Shown here piece after piece: positions 19,738 to 28,565 of a stretch of 62,728 nt of DNA. The notes below the pieces were generated by a model. That model did not search any database, was not told the DNA's origin, and saw only the letters and a program-made list of their open reading frames with translations. The position numbers and the translations under genes were made by a program. Source of the stretch: Myxococcales bacterium UBA1660. Its GTDB lineage: Bacteria; Myxococcota_A; Polyangia; Polyangiales; Houyiibacteriaceae. The stretch covers positions 1-62,728 of the forward strand of contig DCLA01000118.1 of NCBI GenBank assembly GCA_002320815.1, in the 5' to 3' direction. How positions within the stretch are numbered: position 1 is the first letter of the stretch; each line of letters opens with the position of its first letter.

Positions 19738-20184
19738 TCAGGAGAAGACCGCGTCGACCGCGGCCAGGTCGAAGGGGCGCTGCTTGGGGTCGGCGCCGAA
19801 GCGGTTGGAGCCCACGGTCCCGGGTCGCAGGAGGAAGAAGAGCAGGATGAAGCTGCCGATGTAGGGCACGAAGTAGAACAGGGCCCAGAAGCCGGAGTGA
19901 TCCGTGTCGTGGAGACGGCGGACCGTCAGCGCCAGTCCGGGCATCAACATCACCACCGAGTAGATGGCCGAGAGGGCCCCCGAGGCGAGACCGAATCGGT
20001 CGCCGAAACCGAGCCCCAGCTGGTGGGAGAGCGCCGTCAGCGCGACCAGCATGATCAGGTTCACCAGCCAGAAGTGCCAGTACGCCTTGCGCCGGGACCG
20101 CCCCTCGAAGTCGGCGAAGCGGCTCAGGCCGCGGCCGAACCACACGAGGGGGTTGTTGGAGTCGCTGTACGTCGGGCTGGTCAT
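19738..20184 (-). CDS. DUF805 membrane protein
   Basis: This 148-residue inner-membrane protein belongs to the DUF805 family. The N-terminal signature 'RFADFEGRSRRKAYWHFWLVNLI' is typical, and it has four hydrophobic segments (about residues 40-60, 68-88, 105-122 and the segment before). The conserved 'VRRLHDTDHSGFW' loop lies near residue 90, and 'GSNRFGADPK' near the C-terminus. The family function is unknown. The ATG at 20184 follows GGAGGATC, a good ribosome-binding site. Confidence 0.9.
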   Translation of the reverse strand: MTSPTYSDSNNPLVWFGRGLSRFADFEGRSRRKAYWHFWLVNLIMLVALTALSHQLGLGFGDRFGLASGALSAIYSVVMLMPGLALTVRRLHDTDHSGFWALFYFVPYIGSFILLFFLLRPGTVGSNRFGADPKQRPFDLAAVDAVFS

Positions 20185-20309
20185 GGGATCCTCCGCACCG
20201 CCGAGCGCCCGCGGGGATCCATCCTCCGCCCGAGCCCCGACCGCGCCGCCCCTCATCGCCGCCCCGGCGAGTCAGTTGCGTGCCTGGCCAGTCGATTCGT
20301 CGCTTTCGC

Positions 20310-21239
20310 TCAGCGCGCGGACTCCCCGGCGACGGCGACGAACGCCTCGACGCCGGCGGAGACCCAATCGGGCACGGCGACGGGGGTCCCGTCGAGAACC
20401 GCGCGGCCGTGGAGCGCGCCCAGGCACTGGGCGGCCATCGAGGCGATGGAGTCGCAATCCCCGCCGGCTTCGACGAGGTTCCGCACGAGCCCGAGGAGGT
20501 CAGCTCGCTCGGCCCAGCAAGCGTAGGCGTGCAGCGCGAGGGGCACCGCGTCGACAACGTAGCCGCCGTTGCCGAAGGTGGCGGCGACCTCGCCCACCGA
20601 CACGCTCGCCAGCGGGGCGATCGCGGCCAGTCGATCGCGGACCCGCGTATCGGGAAGCTCCTCGGCGAGACGCGCGAAGAGCTCCGCGCGGCCGGCCCAT
20701 GGGCCACGAGTCGCGTCCCGGAGGGTCAGCGCGAGGGCGAGGGCGCCGACGTAGGCCTCGTCGCTGTGATGGGTGATCCGCGCGACATCGCGCAGCGTGC
20801 GGCGACCGCGAGGCGCACCGAGGTCGAGGACGAACGCCAAGGGCGCCACGCGAATCGCCGCGCCGTTGCCAGCCGCCATCTCGCCACGTCGCCCCACCAG
20901 GGCCCAGTGCCCGCCGAGGCTCAGGTCGCGCACCGCCTGGAGAGTGGCAGCGCCGAGTCCGCTGAACCCGCGTTGCCGGTGCCAGCGGACGAAGTGCTCC
21001 GCGATCGCCTCGGGCTGCACGGCGCCGCTCGCTTCCACCAGCGCCGCGCAGGTCGCCAGGGTGAGTTCCGTATCGTCCGAGACCCGGCCGAGCCGGAGCC
21101 CGCCGACGGGCCCCGGCGCGCGACCTTCGTGGGCAAAGGCCAGGCCGTCGGCCACGGCCCCGGCGAGGAGGCTCCCGCGGATTCGGTCCGCGCTCGGTCG
21201 ATCGCTCCGAGACGGAGCTCGCTTCGGCCACCAACGCAT
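20310..21239 (-). CDS. ADP-ribosylglycohydrolase family protein
   Basis: This 309-residue protein belongs to the ARH family, which removes ADP-ribose from proteins or related conjugates using two magnesium ions. The metal-ligand motifs are SDDTE near residue 55, 'MAAGNGAAIRVAPLAF' in the middle and 'GGDCDSIASMAAQCLGALHG' near residue 265; the last normally reads GGDTDT, so Cys replaces one Thr. The key Asp residues remain, so activity is plausible. The ATG at 21239 has a TACTCG hexamer six bases upstream. No ADP-ribosyltransferase gene lies beside it, so the substrate is unknown. Confidence 0.88.
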   Translation of the reverse strand: MRWWPKRAPSRSDRPSADRIRGSLLAGAVADGLAFAHEGRAPGPVGGLRLGRVSDDTELTLATCAALVEASGAVQPEAIAEHFVRWHRQRGFSGLGAATLQAVRDLSLGGHWALVGRRGEMAAGNGAAIRVAPLAFVLDLGAPRGRRTLRDVARITHHSDEAYVGALALALTLRDATRGPWAGRAELFARLAEELPDTRVRDRLAAIAPLASVSVGEVAATFGNGGYVVDAVPLALHAYACWAERADLLGLVRNLVEAGGDCDSIASMAAQCLGALHGRAVLDGTPVAVPDWVSAGVEAFVAVAGESAR

Positions 21240-21396
21240 CGGGGCCGAGTAGCCACCCCGCGCTCCATGGCAAGCACCTTGCGGTCGATGGCAAGCTGCT
21301 GGCGCTACTGCCCGCCTCCGCCCGGGAGGGCCATGCCGGCTCGGGCGCCACGGCGGATCCGGGCTGCCGAGTCGGGCTGCCGTGCCCGAGGGGCGA

Positions 21397-22770
21397 CTAC
21401 TGCATCATCACCTGGACGACGTAGCCGTAGTCGGGGCGTTGGACCCAGTGGAGCGTGTCCCGGGGGTCGTCGTCGATGCGCAGCCGGCCGACGGCGTCGC
21501 GGAGGTCGCCTGTCGGGCGCGTCTCCGCGGGAACGGCGGGGATGATGTGGCCGCGGGGCGTCGTGAAGACGGGTGCGTCGTCGCCGGCGTGGACCCGGTA
21601 GCCGCCTTCGTGGGCCAGGCGGTGATGGAAGGGGCAGAGGCTGACCAGGTTGCTCAGGGAGGTCTCGCCGCCCAAAGCCCAATGTTCGATGTGGTGGGCG
21701 TGGAGGAAGCGGGTGCAGTCACAGCCGGGGAAGCGGCACCCTGCGTCGCGGCGGTCCAGGGCGCGGCGCATCCCGGCGGAGATGGCGCGGGAGCGACGAC
21801 CGACGTCGAGCACTTCGCCGCCGTGCTCGAGGGTTCCGACCATCGCGCAGTCGCAGGCTACGCGCCGGAACGTCTCCGCGGGAACGCGGGTGCCATCGTC
21901 GAGGAGCGCGGTGAAGCCCTCGGCGAGCATCTCCGGCTGCAAGTGGAACGCGACGAGCGCATGATCGGCGCCGGTCCTGGCGCGAGGCGCATGCGATGGC
22001 TTCGCAGGCACCTCGGACGAAGCCTTCGTGGGAACGGCGGCGCTTGCGAGCGGCGTCTCCGCGGGAACGCCGGCGCCTGGGAGCGGCGTCTCCGGGGGAT
22101 CGTCGGCGAGTACGGACGGCGTCGACCCGGAAACGTCGGCGGACTCCGCCTCGAGGACTCGCTCGGCGAGCTGGGCCATCCGCAGGAGCGCGTCGGCTCG
22201 GTCGGGGCGGGCAGCGCTGCCGGCTTCGCGGCGGAGCGCCGCTCGCACACGCTCGAGGACGGCCATCACCCGCGCGGCCTCGTCGCGAAGGACGCGCACG
22301 GTGAGCCGCGTGCTGCCATCGGCGTCCGCACGCACCTCGACGTCGCGGTCGCAGGGGTCGAAGGGGGCCGGCGGCTCCCGCATCGAGCCGTGGTCCCGCT
22401 GCACCTGCCGCATCCCGCGGCAGATGCGCTCGAGCTGGGCCGCGGTGGCGTGCCGCGCGAGGTCGACGAGGGCGGCGTCGTTCTCCGGGGTGGCCACCCG
22501 GGTCATCGCGCGGACCTTGGAGAAGGAGATGCGGCCGGCGCCCAGGGCTGCCTCGATGTGGGGCAGCTCGCCGAGGGCGATCGCCACCCGGAGCCGCTCG
22601 CGCGCGGCGCCGGGGCTCAGGCCGAGGCGCCAGGCGAGGAAGTGCGCGCAGGTCTTCGCGCCCCACACGCCCCAGAGCTCGCGCTCGTACACCTCGCGGA
22701 TGAGCGCGAGCTGCCGCTGCGTCGCCGCGTCGATCCGCGCGCTGAGCTGCACCAGCTCGTTCACGATCAC
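21397..22770 (-). CDS. DUF222-domain HNH endonuclease-like protein
   Basis: This protein of about 457 residues has an N-terminal DUF222 region (about 1-250) and a C-terminal HNH nuclease motif (residues 345-390): CRFPGC, then 'LHAHHIEHWALGGETSLSNL' and 'CPFHHRLAHEGG', with the zinc cysteines and the catalytic His present. Such genes occur in multiple copies in actinobacteria and myxobacteria, and their role is poorly known. The middle (about 225-275) is a Pro/Ala/Ser linker in which VPAET recurs and corresponds to repeated DNA. The start is uncertain: the open frame begins with TTG at 22803, but GTG at 22770 fits the usual N-terminus (VIVNELVQLSARIDAATQR). Confidence 0.85.
   Translation of the reverse strand: MIVNELVQLSARIDAATQRQLALIREVYERELWGVWGAKTCAHFLAWRLGLSPGAARERLRVAIALGELPHIEAALGAGRISFSKVRAMTRVATPENDAALVDLARHATAAQLERICRGMRQVQRDHGSMREPPAPFDPCDRDVEVRADADGSTRLTVRVLRDEAARVMAVLERVRAALRREAGSAARPDRADALLRMAQLAERVLEAESADVSGSTPSVLADDPPETPLPGAGVPAETPLASAAVPTKASSEVPAKPSHAPRARTGADHALVAFHLQPEMLAEGFTALLDDGTRVPAETFRRVACDCAMVGTLEHGGEVLDVGRRSRAISAGMRRALDRRDAGCRFPGCDCTRFLHAHHIEHWALGGETSLSNLVSLCPFHHRLAHEGGYRVHAGDDAPVFTTPRGHIIPAVPAETRPTGDLRDAVGRLRIDDDPRDTLHWVQRPDYGYVVQVMMQ
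21520..22069 (-). repeat. Dispersed 16-bp repeat inside the DUF222-HNH gene
   Basis: CGTCTCCGCGGGAACG occurs perfectly three times at 21520-21535, 21871-21886 and 22054-22069, all in the same orientation and all in the frame that encodes VPAET. Degenerate relatives lie near 22025 and 22086. The copies are irregularly spaced, unlike a tandem array or CRISPR. Confidence 0.85.
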
Positions 22771-22935
22771 GTCGTGCGGGTCACCCGCGGGCGCCCGCCC
22801 CAATCCCGGCTCGTCGGTCGTGCCCCTGGGTCCGCCCCGCGACGAGCTATGTCCAAGCCCGGTTCGTTGGATCGATTGCGGCGGGCCGACCGGCCAAGAC
22901 CACGGCGACGCCCCGTCCTCTTTATCGAGTGAGCC

Positions 22936-23637
22936 TTAGGCCGGGGTGCCGCCGGGCATGAGCGCGGCGACGATCTGCTCGATGCGCTCGCCGACGTCGT
23001 GCTCTTCGCTGATGCGGCGGGCGCGGAGCTTCACGGCCTTGGGGGTCGGCTCGCGCTGGAGGCGCTCCATGTGCTCGCGGAGCTGGCGGCGGGCTTCGTG
23101 GACGCGCCAGGCGACGGTGCCGTCGCTGGTGTCGAGGACGACGGCGGCCTCCTTGTAGGAGAGGCCCTGGAGCGTGGTGAGGACGACGGTGGTGCGGAGG
23201 ACCGGGCTCAGCCGGTCGAAGGCGGCCAGCAGGTGGCCGTAGCGCTCCTGGAGCTCCAGGGCGCGCCGGGGGTCGCCCTGGGCGTCGACCTCGACGGCGG
23301 CGGCCACGCGCGGGTCCTCGAGGCCCACCAGGGTCCGGCGGCCCCGGTTGCGCTTCACGTTCAGTGCCCGGTGGAGGGCGATCCGGTAGAGCCAGGTGAA
23401 GAACTCGCTGCGGCCCTCGAACTCCGGGAGCTTGCTGTACGCCTTGAGGAAGGCGTCCTGGGTGATGTCCTCGGCGTCGCTGGGCTTGCCCGTGAGGTGC
23501 AGGGCGAGGGCGTAGATGCGGGGACGGTAACGATGGAAGAGGGCCTCGAAGGCGCGCTCGTCGCCGCCTTTGGCGGCTTCGACCAACGCCGTGGCCTCCA
23601 GGCCCCGCCGGGTGGCCTCGTCTTCCCGCGTCGTCAT
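22936..23637 (-). CDS. ECF-type RNA polymerase sigma factor
   Basis: This 233-residue protein is a sigma70-family factor of the extracytoplasmic-function type. Region 2 spans about residues 20-95 with 'AFEALFHRYRPRIYALALHLTG', 'DAEDITQDAFLKAYSKLPEFEGRSEFFTWLYRIALHRALN' (in parts) and region 4 about 135-195 with 'LSPVLRTTVVLTTLQGLSYKEAAVVLDTSDGTVAWRVHEARRQL' (in parts). A C-terminal tail of about 40 residues is unusual for the class and could regulate activity. No anti-sigma gene is adjacent. The ATG at 23637 is used; a GTG two codons upstream (23643), five bases after TAGGTT, is equally plausible. It is divergent from mreB. Confidence 0.9.
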   Translation of the reverse strand: MTTREDEATRRGLEATALVEAAKGGDERAFEALFHRYRPRIYALALHLTGKPSDAEDITQDAFLKAYSKLPEFEGRSEFFTWLYRIALHRALNVKRNRGRRTLVGLEDPRVAAAVEVDAQGDPRRALELQERYGHLLAAFDRLSPVLRTTVVLTTLQGLSYKEAAVVLDTSDGTVAWRVHEARRQLREHMERLQREPTPKAVKLRARRISEEHDVGERIEQIVAALMPGGTPA

Positions 23638-23726
23638 GGGCACTTGGAAACCTAATACGGCTGTCAATTGGGATCACGCGCGAAAAAATCCTCGACCACC
23701 CCCGTCGAGGGCCCCCTGAGCCTCGC

Positions 23727-23755
23727 TTGATCCCATCTGGGGGATCTGTTAATAC
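23727..23755 (+). promoter_or_regulatory. Possible sigma70-type promoter of the mre operon
   Basis: TTGATC and TAATAC are separated by 17 bases upstream of mreB. Transcription from here would give a leader of about 105 bases that contains a GGCGCC-ATGG-GGCGCC hairpin at 23769-23784. The match is moderate. Confidence 0.35.
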
Positions 23756-23868
23756 CCAGGGCACGCGTGGCGCCATGGGGCGCCGAAAAGTTCATCATCT
23801 CGATGCTTTAGCCGCACTTTCCGGGAAGGCCCCGGGGGCGCGGTTCGGGCGCGTGTAGAGACCGGACC

Positions 23869-24903
23869 ATGATCTTCGACTGGCTCTACGGACTGTTTTC
23901 GAACGACCTCGCGATCGACCTCGGGACCGCGACGACGCTGATCTACGTCAAGGGCCGCGGCATCGTGTCCTGCGAGCCGTCGGTCGTGGCCGTCCAGCGT
24001 GACCCCCGAGGCGGCAAGAAGGTGCTCGCCGTCGGCAAGGACGCCAAGGAGATGCTCGGCCGGACGCCCGGCAGCATCCACGCGGTCCGCCCGCTGCGGG
24101 ACGGCGTCATCGCCGACTTCGAGATCACCGAGGCGATGCTCCGCTACTTCATCTCGCGGGCGCACAACCGGCGCACCCTGGTGAAGCCACGCATCATCAT
24201 CTGCGTGCCCTTCGGCATCACCGAGGTGGAGAAGCGCGCCGTCAAGGAGTCCGCCGAGGGCGCCGGCGCGCGTGAGGTCTACCTCATCGAGGAGCCCATG
24301 GCCGCGGCCATCGGAGCCGGCCTGCCCATCACCGAGCCGAGCGGCAACATGGTCGTCGACATCGGCGGCGGCACCACCGAGGTCGCCGTGATCTCGCTGG
24401 CCGGCATCGTCTACTCCCAGTCCGTCCGCGTCGGCGGGGACAAGATGGACGAGGCGATCGTCGCCTACATGAAGCGCAAGTACAACCTGCTGATCGGCGA
24501 GCAGTCGGCCGAGCGGGTGAAGTGCACCATCGGCAACGCGCACCCCGAGGAAGAGCCCACGACCATGGAGGTCAAGGGCCGCGACCTCGTCGCCGGCGTG
24601 CCCAAGACCGTGCTGGTCAACGGCGACGAGATCCGCGACGCCCTCAGCGAGCCGATCAACGCCATCATCGAGGCGGTGATGACCGCCCTCGAGCGCACCC
24701 CGCCCGAGCTCAGCGCCGACATCGTCGACAAGGGCATCGTGCTCACCGGTGGTGGCGCGCTCCTCCGCAACCTGGACGTGCTCCTCCGCGAGGAGACCGG
24801 CCTGCCCGTGATGGTCTCCGACGACCCGGTCTCCGCCGTGGTCCTCGGGTCCGGCAAGACGCTGGACCATCTCGAGCTCCTCAAGGAAGTCACCATCTCC
24901 TGA
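23869..24903 (+). CDS. mreB: Rod-shape determining protein MreB
   Basis: This 344-residue bacterial actin polymerises under the inner membrane and directs lateral cell-wall synthesis. The ATPase motifs are 'LAIDLGTATTLIYVKGRG' (phosphate 1), 'MVVDIGGGTTEVAVISL' (phosphate 2) and 'GIVLTGGGALLRNLD' (adenosine). The length and end-to-end sequence fit the family closely. It is the first gene of the mreBCD-mrdA-rodA cluster; mreC follows after 133 bases. The gene is divergent from an ECF sigma factor gene. Confidence 0.97.
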   Translation: MIFDWLYGLFSNDLAIDLGTATTLIYVKGRGIVSCEPSVVAVQRDPRGGKKVLAVGKDAKEMLGRTPGSIHAVRPLRDGVIADFEITEAMLRYFISRAHNRRTLVKPRIIICVPFGITEVEKRAVKESAEGAGAREVYLIEEPMAAAIGAGLPITEPSGNMVVDIGGGTTEVAVISLAGIVYSQSVRVGGDKMDEAIVAYMKRKYNLLIGEQSAERVKCTIGNAHPEEEPTTMEVKGRDLVAGVPKTVLVNGDEIRDALSEPINAIIEAVMTALERTPPELSADIVDKGIVLTGGGALLRNLDVLLREETGLPVMVSDDPVSAVVLGSGKTLDHLELLKEVTIS

Positions 24904-25036
24904 CGCCGCCTCGCGGCGGCAGGAGATCCTCGCCCATGCCTCTGGCCCTGCCCTCGCCCCCGAGCAGTGAGCGCAGCCGGGCCTCCCAGGAATCCGTGCG
25001 CGCCCTCGCGCGTTCCACGCCGTCCGAGCTCCGCCG

Positions 25037-25900
25037 ATGAGCTATTTTCGCCGATTCCGAGACGCCGCGATCAGCGTCGCGCTCCTCATCGTCCCCTTCC
25101 TCTTCCTGAGCGCCAACCTCTCGGAGCCCGACGACACGTCCGTCGTCGACCAGGGCTTCCTGCAGCTCTCGGCGCCGGTGCAGTACCTCGCCGCGGAGAC
25201 CGCGGACGCCGTGAGCGGCGTGGTCGAGGAGTACGTCTACCTGGTGGACGTGAAGCGGGACAACGAGCGCCTGCGCCTCGACGCCGCCCGCCTGGAAGAA
25301 GAGAACCGGCTGCTCCGGATGGAGGCCCGGGAGAACCAGCGGCTCCGGGACCTGCTGGCCCTGCGCGAGCGGCTCCGGGGCGACACCATCGCAGCCCGGG
25401 TCATCGGCAAAGAGATCAGCCCCTACTTCCGCGTGGTCCGGCTGCGGCTCGACCGCGGCGCCCGGGATCGGGTCCGCGCCGGCATGCCGGTAGTCAGCGC
25501 CCAGGGCCTCGTCGGCCAGGTCCGCCGCACCTTCGGCCGCCACGCCGACGTCCGCCTCACCGTGGACCGGGAGAGCGCCGTCGACGTGATCGTTCAGCGC
25601 ACCGGCGCCCGCGGCGTGCTCCGGGGCACCGGCGAGAGCGACCGCTACGCGGCCCGCATCCAGTACCTGCAGCGCGATGACGAGATCGAGGTCGGCGACG
25701 AGGTCTATACCTCGGGCCTCGGCCGCCGCTTCCCGGCGTCGATCCTCGTCGGCCGGGTGAGCCGGGTGGAGCGCGCCGAGTTCGGCCTCTACCAGGAGGT
25801 CGAGGTGACCCCCACCGTCGACTTCTCCGGGCTGGAGCAGGTCCTGGTCCTCACCGAGGGCGCCCGGGACACCAGCCAGGACGAGAGGGACGAGGAGTGA
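25037..25900 (+). CDS. mreC: Rod-shape determining protein MreC
   Basis: This 287-residue inner-membrane protein links MreB to periplasmic wall enzymes. It has a short cytoplasmic tail, one membrane segment (about residues 10-28), a coiled coil (about 62-112, EENRLLRMEARENQRLRDLL) and the two-lobed beta domain (about 118-270) with 'GMPVVSAQGLVGQVRR' and 'VYTSGLGRRFPASILVGRV'. Its stop codon overlaps the mreD start (GTGA), so the two are translationally coupled. Confidence 0.95.
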   Translation: MSYFRRFRDAAISVALLIVPFLFLSANLSEPDDTSVVDQGFLQLSAPVQYLAAETADAVSGVVEEYVYLVDVKRDNERLRLDAARLEEENRLLRMEARENQRLRDLLALRERLRGDTIAARVIGKEISPYFRVVRLRLDRGARDRVRAGMPVVSAQGLVGQVRRTFGRHADVRLTVDRESAVDVIVQRTGARGVLRGTGESDRYAARIQYLQRDDEIEVGDEVYTSGLGRRFPASILVGRVSRVERAEFGLYQEVEVTPTVDFSGLEQVLVLTEGARDTSQDERDEE

Positions 25901-26430
25901 ACCCCTGGACCCGGAGCGGGCTCTTGGTGCTGCTGGGGCTCGCGCTCCTGGTGGTCCAGTCCGCGCTGGCGTCCGTCTTCCCGCTGCACCCCTTCGTCCC
26001 CAACCTGATCCTCCCGGTGCTCATCTACCTCGGCGTCTCGCCCGAGGTGCACATCGTCCGCGGCGCGCTCCTCGCGTTCTTCCTCGGGTACCTCTACGAC
26101 CTCTTCTGCGGGAACCTGATGAGCCTGCAGACCTTCGTGGCGGTCTCCACGTTCATGCTGGCGCGCGGCGCCGGCCTCCGGCTCTTCCTGCGTAGCCCGA
26201 GCTTCCAGGTCCTGCTGACCTTCATCGTGGCCGTCCTCGCGGGCGGCGCGACCCTGGCCCTGCGCACCATCTTCGCCGACAACGCGCCCTTCCCCTACGG
26301 CGGAGTCCGCGAGACGGTGATGCTCCTGGTCGCGCCCGCCGCCGCCACCGCCCTCGCCGCGCCCCTGGTCTTCCCCGCGGTGCAGCGCATCGAGGCCACG
26401 GCGCCCAAGCGCCAGGAGGCCACGAGCTGA
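25897..26430 (+). CDS. mreD: Rod-shape determining protein MreD
   Basis: This 177-residue protein has about five membrane segments and belongs to the MreD family, partner of MreC in the elongasome. The pattern 'FLGYLYDLFCGNLMSLQTFVAVSTFMLARG' (residues 63-92, in parts) matches the family's conserved centre. Its GTG start overlaps the mreC stop and its own TGA overlaps the ATG of mrdA. Confidence 0.9.
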   Translation: MNPWTRSGLLVLLGLALLVVQSALASVFPLHPFVPNLILPVLIYLGVSPEVHIVRGALLAFFLGYLYDLFCGNLMSLQTFVAVSTFMLARGAGLRLFLRSPSFQVLLTFIVAVLAGGATLALRTIFADNAPFPYGGVRETVMLLVAPAAATALAAPLVFPAVQRIEATAPKRQEATS

Positions 26431-28565
26431 TGCTGCTGAGCCCGCGGCGAGAGGTCGGCGAGTTCCGCAAGCGCTACAAGTGGATGGCGCTGGTGGTGGT
26501 GCTCGTCTTCTCGGTGCTCATCGGCCGCGTCGTCCAGCTCCAGATCGTCCAGTACGACGAGTGGGCCGCGCGGGCGCAGGAGAACATCACCAAGACCATC
26601 CCGCTGCCCGCGACTCGCGGCGTGCTGCGGGACACCGCGGGGCGGGTCATCGCGACCAACCGGCCCTCGTACCGGCTCTACGTGACGCCGCAGATGATGA
26701 CGCCGGAGCACGTGGCGCTCTTCGTCGACCTGATGGGCTTCGACCAGGAGGAGCGGCGCGAGTTCCAGCGACGGCTCCGCGAGATCCCCAACCGCCGCCG
26801 GACCCACCAGATCGAGTTCTACGACGACATCGATCGGGAGCAGCTCGCGGCCCTGGAGACCCACCAGAACGAGCTACCCGGCGTGGACGTGGTCGCCGGC
26901 CCGGTGCGCACCTACCCCTACGACTCGCTCGGCGCCCACGTGGTGGGCTACGTGAACGAGGTCAGCGCGGACGACTACGTCCTCTACGCGACCCCGGGTC
27001 GCCTCGACGAGGACCAGGTCGAGCTCCTCGCCAGCCTCCTGGAGCTCGAGGGCGAAGCCCGCCGCGATCTCTTCGCCCGGCTCCTCGTCGAAGACGTCCG
27101 GGACCCGGTGGAGATCCTGCGCCCGCCCTCGGTGAAGCAGTTCTGGCGCATCTACTCCAACGGCAGCCTCCCCGGCGTCGAGCTCGTCGCCGAGCCCCTC
27201 CGCTCCAACCGCGGGGCCCGCTCCGAGGGCGGCACCTCGGCCTACAGCCCCGGCAGCGTGGTGGGCCGCATGGGCCTCGAGGAGTGGGGCGAGCGCTTCC
27301 TGCGCGGCCGCGCAGGCTATCGCCGGGTGTTGGTGGACGCGACCGGTCGGCGGCAGATGATCGATCCGCGCCTGGCCCGGAGCCGGGAGGAACACGAGGC
27401 GCCCCAGCCGGGCATGGACCTGGTGCTCACCCTGGACATGGAGCTGATGAACACGGTGAAGCGCGCCTTCGCCGGGCATCCGTCGGGGGCCGCCGTCGTC
27501 GTCGACGTGAACGGCGGGCGCGTCCGCGCGCTCTACTCGAAGCCCAGCTACGACCTCAACGGCTTCATCGCCGGCATGAGCCACGACGAGTACAACGAAC
27601 TCTCGAGCGACCCCTTCCGGCCGCTCATCGACAAGACGATCTACGAGTCGTACTTCCCGGGCTCGACCTTCAAGCCGATCAGCGCCCTGGCCGGGCTGGC
27701 CATGGACGGCTTCGACCCCGACGAGCGGGTGGAGTGCATCGGCTATTACCAGATCGGCACCGACCGGAAGCGCTGCACCTCGGCCCACGGCGAGGTGGAC
27801 ATGCACTCGGCGCTGGTCCAGTCGTGCAACGTCTACTTCTACAAGCTCGCGGAGACCGTCGGTCTCGAGCGGCTCAACGAGTGGGCGCGCAACTTCGGGC
27901 TCTCCCAGCGCACCGGCATCGGCATCAACAGCGAGGCCCGGGGCTTCCTGGCGACCCGCGAGTGGTACGAGGAGCACTACGGCCGCTACCGCGTCGGCTA
28001 CACGCTCAACACCGCCATCGGCCAGGGCAACACCCGCGCGACCCTCTTGCAGCTCGCGCTGGCCTACGGCGCGCTGGCCAACGGCGGCACCCTGTGGACG
28101 CCGCAGATCGTGGAGTCCATCCGGGAGCCCGACGGCACCCTCGTCGAGGAGTTCCCCACCCAGGCCCGGCGGGACCTCGAGGTCCCCGCCGAGCACATGG
28201 ACCTGGTGACCCGCTCGCTCTTCGGCGTCGTCAACGCCCAGAACGGTACCGCCTACAGCGCGCGCATCGACGGCGGGGTCACCGCCTCGGGCAAGACCGG
28301 CACCGCGGAGATCGCGCCGGGCACCCCGCGCAGCGACGTCGATCCGGGGCGGGCCTGGTACTTCAACCGCTCCCACGCCTGGTTCGCCGGCTACGCGCCC
28401 AGCGAGAACCCGCAGGTGGCCATCGTGGTCATCGTCGAGCACGGCGGCGCCGGCGGTCGTGCCGCCGCGCCCATCGCGCTGCAGGTGCTCCAGGAGTACC
28501 TCGGGTCGGGGGCGACCACGGCGATGAGCACGCGCGGCGTCGACCGCGACCGGAGAGGTGGCTGA
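26430..28565 (+). CDS. mrdA: Penicillin-binding protein 2 (elongation transpeptidase)
   Basis: This 711-residue periplasmic transpeptidase crosslinks lateral peptidoglycan. One membrane segment (about 18-38) anchors it. The pedestal/dimerisation domain runs to about 320, and the transpeptidase domain from about 335 has the active-site Ser412 in STFK (412-415), SCN (465-467) and KTG (622-624). It is about 80 residues longer than the E. coli enzyme, mainly from an insertion around 185-255 that contains acidic helices. It overlaps mreD upstream (TGATG) and rodA downstream (TGATG), consistent with a single operon. Confidence 0.96.
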   Translation: MLLSPRREVGEFRKRYKWMALVVVLVFSVLIGRVVQLQIVQYDEWAARAQENITKTIPLPATRGVLRDTAGRVIATNRPSYRLYVTPQMMTPEHVALFVDLMGFDQEERREFQRRLREIPNRRRTHQIEFYDDIDREQLAALETHQNELPGVDVVAGPVRTYPYDSLGAHVVGYVNEVSADDYVLYATPGRLDEDQVELLASLLELEGEARRDLFARLLVEDVRDPVEILRPPSVKQFWRIYSNGSLPGVELVAEPLRSNRGARSEGGTSAYSPGSVVGRMGLEEWGERFLRGRAGYRRVLVDATGRRQMIDPRLARSREEHEAPQPGMDLVLTLDMELMNTVKRAFAGHPSGAAVVVDVNGGRVRALYSKPSYDLNGFIAGMSHDEYNELSSDPFRPLIDKTIYESYFPGSTFKPISALAGLAMDGFDPDERVECIGYYQIGTDRKRCTSAHGEVDMHSALVQSCNVYFYKLAETVGLERLNEWARNFGLSQRTGIGINSEARGFLATREWYEEHYGRYRVGYTLNTAIGQGNTRATLLQLALAYGALANGGTLWTPQIVESIREPDGTLVEEFPTQARRDLEVPAEHMDLVTRSLFGVVNAQNGTAYSARIDGGVTASGKTGTAEIAPGTPRSDVDPGRAWYFNRSHAWFAGYAPSENPQVAIVVIVEHGGAGGRAAAPIALQVLQEYLGSGATTAMSTRGVDRDRRGG

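Noticed and set aside
21520..22086. Repeats in the HNH gene as a CRISPR or tandem array
   Set aside because: Copies are only 16 bases, irregularly spaced and inside an open frame, with no spacers of constant length.
23662..23667. TTGACA on the minus strand before the sigma-factor gene as a -35 box
   Set aside because: No -10 box lies at 16-18 bases; the only TAGGTT is seven bases away.
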